From assembly GCA_002426275.1 (NCBI GenBank), contig DIPB01000009.1:826-6855 (forward strand): a DNA stretch of 6,030 nt. The letters are read 5' to 3'. The notes below the pieces were generated by a model, which saw nothing but the letters and a program-made list of their open reading frames with translations, was not told the origin of the DNA and ran no database searches. Origin of the DNA: Firmicutes bacterium UBA5499 (GTDB taxonomy: Bacteria; Bacillota; DTU084). Position numbers and translations under genes: made by a program. This document shows positions 1 through 4,314 of this stretch, piece after piece (positions within the stretch are counted from its first letter, which is position 1; every line of letters begins with the position of its first letter).

Positions 1-672
1 GGTTGCTTTCTGGGGATTAATTTTCTCCTCAGGGAAACCGAGCCTTTAGTCTCAATCAAAAGAATAGTCGAAAGCGGGCTCGTGGGTAAAATTGAAGTGT
101 TGCGGTTCATCTTCAATTCTCCCGGTCCGGGCTGGGCAAGCAAGCAGCGCCTTGAAAGCTTGGCCACCGAAGGGATGGGTCCTATTTTCGATTGCGGCGT
201 TCATTACTTTGATCTCGCCCGCTGGCTCACAGGCAAGGAGTTCATAGAGGTAGAGGCCAGAGGGGCCTTTACAGCCGAGTTTGAGAATCCGATGCATGTG
301 GTTGCGACTTGTCAGCTGGAGGATGGGATCATGGCCATGATCGAGGAGAGCTGGCTTTATACCCGCGGCGCCAAGCAGGGTAACCGTTATCGCCGTTACG
401 ACATCATCGGAGACGCGGGCACAGTCTCTTACAGCACAGATACAGAGGATTTGGTGCTCTATACAAAAGACGGCGTCACTAAGTCTCATGTGGCCAAAGA
501 ACAGAAGGCTTTTGATCGAATCTACCGCGGCTTTGTAGAGAGTGTGCGTAAGCACAAGCAAGAGGGCATCATCACAGGCGAGGATGGGATTCTCGCCATG
601 GCCGCGGCCTTGGCTGCAGTGGAGTCTGCTAAAGAAAAGAAGCAAGCGAACAAGTTGGCCAAAGTGATTTGA
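1..672 (+). CDS. Gfo/Idh/MocA-family oxidoreductase, C-terminal part (5' end outside window)
   Basis: Frame 1 is open from the first base to a TGA at 670-672, giving 223 visible codons. What is seen is the C-terminal substrate-binding half of a Gfo/Idh/MocA NAD(P)-dependent sugar or cyclitol dehydrogenase. The segment around visible codons 7-36 (NFLLRE, then an IKRIVESGLVGKIEVLRF run) matches the family's stretch after the cofactor domain. Codons 60-76 carry the G-x-I-F-D-C-G-V-H-Y-F-D-L-A-R-W-L signature, with D64, the likely catalytic H68 and D71. The Rossmann GxGxxx and EKP motifs would lie before the window. A GTG at 82 could be mistaken for a start, but family-like sequence continues in frame upstream of it, so the gene is truncated only by the window edge. 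Substrate is unknown. A second, clearly different family member lies at 3124-4146. The gene is followed at once by a stem-loop, so it probably ends an operon arriving from the left. Confidence 0.93.
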   Translation, partial: GCFLGINFLLRETEPLVSIKRIVESGLVGKIEVLRFIFNSPGPGWASKQRLESLATEGMGPIFDCGVHYFDLARWLTGKEFIEVEARGAFTAEFENPMHVVATCQLEDGIMAMIEESWLYTRGAKQGNRYRRYDIIGDAGTVSYSTDTEDLVLYTKDGVTKSHVAKEQKAFDRIYRGFVESVRKHKQEGIITGEDGILAMAAALAAVESAKEKKQANKLAKVI

Positions 673-677
673 GAGCG

Positions 678-701
678 GAAGCTGTCCTGAGGGGCAGCTT
701 C
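678..701 (+). terminator. Stem-loop, probable intrinsic terminator of the upstream oxidoreductase
   Basis: GAAGCTGTCC (678-687) pairs with GGGCAGCTTC (692-701) around a TGAG tetraloop. This makes a 10-bp stem with one T-G wobble, starting 6 bases after the stop codon. The following bases (TCTCTTGCGTT) are only moderately T-rich, so termination may be inefficient. The hairpin lies between convergent genes and could also affect transcripts from the minus-strand AraC fragment, although no T tract follows it on that strand. Confidence 0.6.
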
Positions 702-708
702 TCTTGCG

Positions 709-1026
709 TTAAAGATGCAATGTTGAGTTTGGCCTCTGTTTCGAGGTCTTGCCCGTATACTGTTTGTAGATTCTATACAGATGCGCCGCATCGCAGAAGC
801 CGAGGATCTGAGCCGCTCTTTCAATTGTGCAGGCGGTGATTGTGCACAGCTGTTTAGCTTTCAGTACGCGCAGCCTGTTGCGATAAGCCAGAGGCGAGAT
901 GCCGTGAGAATACGCTTTGAACTTGCGGCGAAACGAGCTTTCGCTTAAACAACATAGTTGCGTCAGCTCTTTGACGCTCATATTTTCTTCCGGGCGCCGT
1001 TCGATTTGTTCTATAGCCGGCACCAA
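709..1026 (-). CDS. Short AraC-type DNA-binding-domain protein, probably a truncated regulator
   Basis: The protein is about 105 aa from a TTG at 1024-1026, with TAA at 709-711. It contains nearly nothing but an AraC/XylS double helix-turn-helix. HTH 1 covers about residues 17-37 (VKELTQLCCLSESSFRRKFK). HTH 2 covers about 67-90 and contains the family's I-x-x-A-A-x-x-x-G-F-x-D-A-A-H-L pattern and YKQYTGKTS. Normal AraC members are about 250-300 aa with an N-terminal sensor domain, which is absent. The same frame stays open upstream to a TAA at 1078-1080 and reads like the usual inter-domain segment (FLADFQKEAALQKYFPEL), so the gene probably lost its 5' part. An ATG at 979-981 behind a weak GGAAGA is another possible start. 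The C-terminal TP-x-x-YR motif is degenerate (TSKQRP). It is either a decaying remnant or a stand-alone DNA-binding protein. The DNA-binding identity is solid; function is not. Confidence 0.72.
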   Translation of the reverse strand: MVPAIEQIERRPEENMSVKELTQLCCLSESSFRRKFKAYSHGISPLAYRNRLRVLKAKQLCTITACTIERAAQILGFCDAAHLYRIYKQYTGKTSKQRPNSTLHL

Positions 1027-1104
1027 CTCGGGAAAATATTTTTGCAGAGCCGCTTCTTTTTGAAAATCCGCTAAGAATTAGTACGCTCAAACAACCTCAT
1101 CGGA

Positions 1105-1140
1105 CCCCTCTTACAATTTGCAACACACTTGTAAGAGGGG
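1105..1140. repeat. Perfect 12-bp inverted repeat with 12-nt spacer
   Basis: CCCCTCTTACAA (1105-1116) and TTGTAAGAGGGG (1129-1140) are exact reverse complements separated by 12 bases. No run of T follows the stem on either strand, so a simple intrinsic terminator is not well supported. It sits between the head of the AraC fragment and the start of the LacI-led operon. It could be a transcript hairpin, a binding site for a dimeric regulator (TTACAA/TTGTAA arms), or the scar or end of an element connected with the AraC truncation. The structure is seen directly; its role is unknown. Confidence 0.8.
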
Positions 1141-1203
1141 CCCTCGCTCTAAAAATATTTGAATTTTAAGCAGGACTTTCCAAGAAAAGGTTGAAATTTT
1201 TAT

Positions 1204-1222
1204 TGACACGTGTCAGTGACAC
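1204..1222. promoter_or_regulatory. Triple half-site LacI-type operator before the regulator gene
   Basis: The stretch TGACACGTGTCAGTGACAC holds three alternating half-sites. TGACAC-GTGTCA (1204-1215) is a perfect 12-bp palindrome with a central CG, as is typical of LacI-family operators. GTGTCA-G-TGACAC (1210-1222) is a second, overlapping 13-bp palindrome. It ends 19 bases before the ATG of the LacI-family gene, just before the ribosome site, so a bound repressor would block initiation or elongation from a promoter in the AT-rich stretch at about 1150-1203. Autoregulation by the adjacent gene product is inferred from position and architecture. Confidence 0.7.
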
Positions 1223-1227
1223 TTGTT

Positions 1228-1234
1228 AGGAGAG
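1228..1234 (+). promoter_or_regulatory. Ribosome binding site of the LacI-family gene
   Basis: AGGAGAG lies 7 bases before the ATG at 1242 and supports that start. It begins 5 bases after the operator-like repeat. Confidence 0.75.
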
Positions 1235-1241
1235 CGCAAGG

Positions 1242-2270
1242 ATGAAAAAGAGAAATCCAACAAGTAAAGATGTAGCAAAGCTGGCGGGAGTATCCCGCAC
1301 AACTGTCTCTTTGGTTTTGAACAAAGTATCGGGCGTTCAGATCAGCGAAAAAACCGCAGAGGCAGTCCGTTCTGCCGCCAAACAGCTCAACTACCACCCC
1401 AATGCCATGGCCAGAGGGATGAGGATGTGCCGCAGCAATACCATCGGGCTGGTTGCTCCCTGGTCCGCGGTGGAGCAGGTTTTCAGTCGGGCTGTGGAAG
1501 GAGTACAGGATGAAGCGTTCCTGCACGGTTACTATACCCTTCTTTGCCATACCAAAGGCGAGCGGAGGAGAGAGGATGTCTACGTACGTTATTTCATGGA
1601 ACGAAGAGTAGACGGCATCATCGTCATCACCTCCACAGGCAGACAAGATTATTCAAATTGGGAGCCTCTCCTGGAGGAAAAGCTCCCCTTTGTGCTTGTG
1701 AACAGCGGGGTCGATGATCAGCGTATGTCATCTGTATATGTGGACAACTATCTGGGAGCCAGAATGGCAGTGGCGCATCTGTATGGTTTAGGGCACCGCC
1801 GAATCGGGCTCATAGGAGTATTTCAGAGCTATGGGAAAGCTTTGGCGGATCGGCTGCGGGGTTATAAGGACGCTGTCGCGGAATTTGGCCTGGAAGAGAT
1901 ATTCCCGACCGCAGAGTCAGATCAGGCTCCCAAAGCGGGAGGCAGGCAGCAAACGGAGGAGCTGCTGGCGCTTCCCACGCCGCCTACTGCCATTTACGCC
2001 ACAAGCGATCTGGCGGCCTTCGGAGCTTATGAAGTCGCACAAGGAAAGGTGGTGATTCCACAACAACTAGCCATTGTAGGAAATGATAATTATCCGGCTT
2101 GCCAACACGTATTGCCGTCGCTCTCCAGCATTGCCCAGCCGTTGGCTGAAGCTGGGAAGGAAGCGGTGAGAATTCTCATCTCCACGCTGGAGGGAGAAAG
2201 CGACCAGCCGCAAAAGATAACCTTGGCTCCGACCTTAGTTGTCAGGGGCTCGTCGGGAGGAGGCAGTTAA
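1242..2270 (+). CDS. LacI-family transcriptional regulator
   Basis: This 342-aa protein has the usual length and plan of a LacI/GalR repressor. An N-terminal helix-turn-helix spans about residues 8-27 (SKDVAKLAGVSRTTVSLVLN). The hinge region follows at about 45-61 (LNYHPNAMARGMR). The rest is a periplasmic-binding-protein-like effector domain, with NTIGLVAP at its start, a VDGIIVI strand and GLGHRRIGLIG mid-domain. The ATG at 1242 is set by AGGAGAG 7 bases upstream. The effector-domain motif usually written GFDD reads GNDN here, which may reflect a different ligand. It is the first gene of a three-gene operon; its TAA (2268-2270) touches the GTG of the isomerase gene. A palindromic array directly upstream is a good candidate for its own operator. 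It most likely represses the operon until a sugar or sugar derivative is present. The ligand cannot be read from the sequence. Confidence 0.95.
   Translation: MKKRNPTSKDVAKLAGVSRTTVSLVLNKVSGVQISEKTAEAVRSAAKQLNYHPNAMARGMRMCRSNTIGLVAPWSAVEQVFSRAVEGVQDEAFLHGYYTLLCHTKGERRREDVYVRYFMERRVDGIIVITSTGRQDYSNWEPLLEEKLPFVLVNSGVDDQRMSSVYVDNYLGARMAVAHLYGLGHRRIGLIGVFQSYGKALADRLRGYKDAVAEFGLEEIFPTAESDQAPKAGGRQQTEELLALPTPPTAIYATSDLAAFGAYEVAQGKVVIPQQLAIVGNDNYPACQHVLPSLSSIAQPLAEAGKEAVRILISTLEGESDQPQKITLAPTLVVRGSSGGGS
2255..2263 (+). promoter_or_regulatory. Ribosome binding site for the GTG-started isomerase gene
   Basis: GGGAGGAGG lies inside the last codons of the LacI-family gene, 7 bases before the GTG at 2271. 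This strong site supports the non-ATG start and suggests translational coupling, because the GTG directly follows the TAA of the upstream gene. Confidence 0.8.
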
Positions 2271-3122
2271 GTGAGACTATCGCTTTTCACTTTGATTTTA
2301 CAAAAATATCAATTGCCTGAAGTCATCACGATCGCCCGAGAGAGCGGTTTTGAAGCCGTAGAGCTCATGGGACGCGAGCCGCATTTGCCGGCGGAGACCA
2401 CGAGCAAACAGGCTGAGGAAATACACAGCAGGCTTCAGGATGCCGGCCTTGCCGCAAGCTGTCTTGCCACATATACAGGCGGGTACAGCACGCTAACGGA
2501 CAGCGAATGTCAAAAGCAGTTGGATCAGCTGAAACGGTTTGTGGAATTGGCCGCCGTTTTGGAATGCAAGCATGTGCGGCAGGCGGCAGGCGGTCCAAGG
2601 GAAGGGGAGGCAGATCATCGCCATTACCTGCGCGCAGCTCAGTGGATGAAGAAAGCCGCGGACTTCGCAGCTTCAGCCGGCGTGAATATTGTCATGGAGA
2701 TCCACGACGGCGGACTGATTCAGTCTGCCTATGGCGCCAAAAGGCTCCTGGAGTTAATCGACAGGCCTAATGTAGGCGTGATTCATGATGCGGGGAACAT
2801 GTATATCTCGGGAGCGGATTTTGGGGAAGAGTCTGTGAAAGTTTTGGAAGAGAAAATCTTTCACGTCCACGTAAAAGACGAACTAAAGGTTGCTGATCTT
2901 TCGGATCCATCGTCTTTCCAAGTGCGGGATGAGTTCTACTGTCATAAACTCTTAGGCCAAGGCGGTGTCGACCACCTTCCCTTGTTCAAAGCTTTGCAGG
3001 AGCGAGGATATGATGGCTTCTTATCTGCGGAGTGTCACGGAGCTATGGATCCGCTGGAAACAGCCCGGCATGAATATCGAGCGATCAAAGAATTGATTGC
3101 AAAAGCAAAAGGAGAAATCTGA
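2271..3122 (+). CDS. Sugar phosphate isomerase/epimerase-like TIM-barrel protein (AP endonuclease 2 superfamily)
   Basis: The 283-aa length is typical of the xylose isomerase-like TIM-barrel family, a set of cytosolic metal-dependent sugar isomerases, epimerases, dehydratases and lyases. The barrel opens with RLSLFTLIL and a helix ending GFEAVELMG (about 25-34). Likely metal ligands are visible in order: E143 (VMEIHDGG), D173 (VIHDAGN), H200 within HVHVKD (198-203) and E254 (LSAECHG). All four are present, so the enzyme looks active. The GTG start at 2271 is set by GGGAGGAGG 7 bases upstream. It abuts the LacI-family gene with no spacer and is followed after one base by an oxidoreductase gene. 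Operon pairing with a Gfo/Idh/MocA dehydrogenase suggests consecutive steps on one sugar, inositol-like compound or keto-glycoside. Substrate and exact reaction are not determinable, and the family alone does not separate an isomerase from a lyase. Confidence 0.9.
   Translation: MRLSLFTLILQKYQLPEVITIARESGFEAVELMGREPHLPAETTSKQAEEIHSRLQDAGLAASCLATYTGGYSTLTDSECQKQLDQLKRFVELAAVLECKHVRQAAGGPREGEADHRHYLRAAQWMKKAADFAASAGVNIVMEIHDGGLIQSAYGAKRLLELIDRPNVGVIHDAGNMYISGADFGEESVKVLEEKIFHVHVKDELKVADLSDPSSFQVRDEFYCHKLLGQGGVDHLPLFKALQERGYDGFLSAECHGAMDPLETARHEYRAIKELIAKAKGEI
3107..3114 (+). promoter_or_regulatory. Ribosome binding site that fixes the oxidoreductase start at 3124
   Basis: AAAAGGAG ends 9 bases before the ATG at 3124. 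An in-frame TTG at 3097 lies upstream of this site and would add nine non-family residues and a 26-base overlap with the isomerase gene. The 3124 start places the Rossmann strand directly at the N-terminus, as expected for the family. Confidence 0.75.
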
Positions 3123-3123
3123 G

Positions 3124-4146
3124 ATGATAAATTTTGGGATCGTCGGTTGCGGCGTGATCAGCACCTCGCACGCCCAGGCAATTAAAGCTACACAGGGAGC
3201 TGAACTGTTGGCAGTCTGCGATATCGTTGAGGAAAAGGCCCAGAAAACAGCGGCGGAATACGGAGTCGGGCGCTATTTCACAGATTACCGGAAAATGTTG
3301 GAATTGAAAGCTCTGGATGCGATTTGTATCTGCACGCCCAGCGGCCTGCACAGTGACCATACAGTGCTTGCGGCTCAGGCGGGCAAACATGTTCTCTGCG
3401 AGAAGCCTTTGGATATCGCTAAAGAAAAAATGGATCTCATGATTGAAGAGTGCCGCAGGCATAACGTTAAGCTTGCCGGGATCTTCCAGAGGCGCACCGG
3501 AAAAAACGTCCAGGAGCTCAAAGCTGCTCTACAGCTCGGAGAATTGGGGAAGATAGTTCTCGCCGATACTTACCTCAAGTACTATCGAAGTCAAGAATAC
3601 TATAATAGCGCCGGTTGGCGCGGCACTTGGGAACTGGACGGCGGCGGTGCGCTGATGAATCAAGGCGTCCACGGTATAGACTTAGTCCAGTGGCTGCTGG
3701 GAGGGGTTAAGAAGGTATTTGCCAAGGCAGGCACCTTAGCCCGGAAAATAGAGGTTGAGGATACGGCGGTGATTATCGTTGAGTTCAACAATGGCGCCTT
3801 TGGCGTGATCGAGGGCACAACCACCGTCTACCCGGCCCAGAGCACTCGCCTCGAGATTCACGGTGAGCTTGGCACCATTATTTTAGAGGAGTCAGAAATC
3901 AAAAAATGGGAAGTCATCGGCGGGAAAGACCGGGCAGCAGGCTTTGCAGCCGAGGAGCACGTAGGAGGTTCCGCGGATAACAAAGCCATCTCTGCCACAG
4001 GACATCAGCTGCAGGTCCAAGATTTAGTCGAAGCTATCCGTTTAGATCGAGAGCCCATGATCCCTGGCGAGGAAGCTCGCAAGGCGGTAGATTTAATTCT
4101 TGCCATCTACGAGTCCTCCCGCACAGGCAAGGAGATAGAGCTCTAA
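3124..4146 (+). CDS. Gfo/Idh/MocA-family NAD(P)-dependent oxidoreductase
   Basis: From ATG 3124 the protein is 340 aa, the normal full length. Residues 4-13 form the Rossmann strand and GxGxxS loop (FGIVGCGVIS), which binds NAD(P). CEKPLDI at 92-98 contains the EKP motif with the catalytic-type K94. The second domain carries LDGGGALMNQGVHGIDLVQWL at about 171-191, with the likely catalytic H183 and D186. The position that is often Asp in GGGALxD reads N179, a variant I recall as frequent in one branch of the family. All key residues are present, so it should be active as a dehydrogenase of a sugar, sugar acid, cyclitol or glycoside, or as a redox-assisted enzyme using bound NAD. It is the last gene of the LacI-led operon, one base after the isomerase stop. 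Its signature differs clearly from the family member at the window start (GPIFDCGVHYFDLARWL), so the two are not recent duplicates. Substrate is unknown. Confidence 0.95.
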   Translation: MINFGIVGCGVISTSHAQAIKATQGAELLAVCDIVEEKAQKTAAEYGVGRYFTDYRKMLELKALDAICICTPSGLHSDHTVLAAQAGKHVLCEKPLDIAKEKMDLMIEECRRHNVKLAGIFQRRTGKNVQELKAALQLGELGKIVLADTYLKYYRSQEYYNSAGWRGTWELDGGGALMNQGVHGIDLVQWLLGGVKKVFAKAGTLARKIEVEDTAVIIVEFNNGAFGVIEGTTTVYPAQSTRLEIHGELGTIILEESEIKKWEVIGGKDRAAGFAAEEHVGGSADNKAISATGHQLQVQDLVEAIRLDREPMIPGEEARKAVDLILAIYESSRTGKEIEL

Positions 4147-4217
4147 CTCCCCGCACAGAGCAAGCGGCTTCCAACTTTCCTTATTCCACATGGAGGGGAT
4201 CCCATTATTTTGCAGAA

Positions 4218-4223
4218 TATAAT
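4218..4223 (+). promoter_or_regulatory. Possible promoter -10 box for the secreted esterase
   Basis: A perfect TATAAT lies in the 168-bp gap between the oxidoreductase and the esterase, about 90 bases before the esterase ATG. No good TTGACA-like box is seen 16-18 bases upstream (the 17-bp position reads GGGGAT), and there is no TG extension. No convincing terminator hairpin follows the oxidoreductase either. The esterase may therefore have its own promoter, may be read through from the operon, or both. The rest of the gap (4147-4314) shows no gene and no recognised riboswitch. Confidence 0.4.
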
Positions 4224-4301
4224 CTTTAGCCGCATTCGGAGATAAAGATCCGTATTTGTGGAGCCCCACCCAGGCGCTTAGGAGAAAAAAAGCTTAAGTG
4301 G

Positions 4302-4307
4302 AGGAGG
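4302..4307 (+). promoter_or_regulatory. Ribosome binding site of the secreted esterase
   Basis: AGGAGG, within the purine run GAGGAGGAAGG, lies 7 bases before the ATG at 4315 and sets the start. The resulting N-terminus is a textbook signal peptide, which supports the choice. Confidence 0.8.
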
Positions 4308-4314
4308 AAGGTTG

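Noticed and set aside
52..645. 197-aa minus-strand ORF
   Set aside because: It is antisense to a clear Gfo/Idh/MocA gene and has no recognisable domain or ribosome site.
82..672. GTG at 82 as the start of a 196-aa protein
   Set aside because: The frame is open to base 1 and the upstream codons encode family-typical sequence, so the gene begins outside the window.
854..1090. 78-aa minus-strand ORF in another frame across the AraC fragment
   Set aside because: It is out of frame with the AraC domain and shows no AraC sensor-domain character, so it does not provide the missing N-terminus.
1203..1231. TTGACA at 1203-1208 as the -35 box for the LacI-family gene
   Set aside because: A 17-bp spacer would put the -10 box on the ribosome binding site. 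The TTGACA is better explained as part of the palindromic operator.
1200..1646. 148-aa minus-strand ORF
   Set aside because: It lies opposite the LacI-family HTH and effector domain and has no family-like motifs.
3097..3123. TTG at 3097 as start of the second oxidoreductase
   Set aside because: The ribosome site at 3107-3114 lies after it, and the ATG at 3124 starts directly at the Rossmann strand, giving the usual length.
4187..4210. GGGATCCC palindrome followed by ATTATTTT as a terminator after the operon
   Set aside because: The stem has no room for a loop and flanking pairing is poor, so it is not a credible intrinsic terminator.
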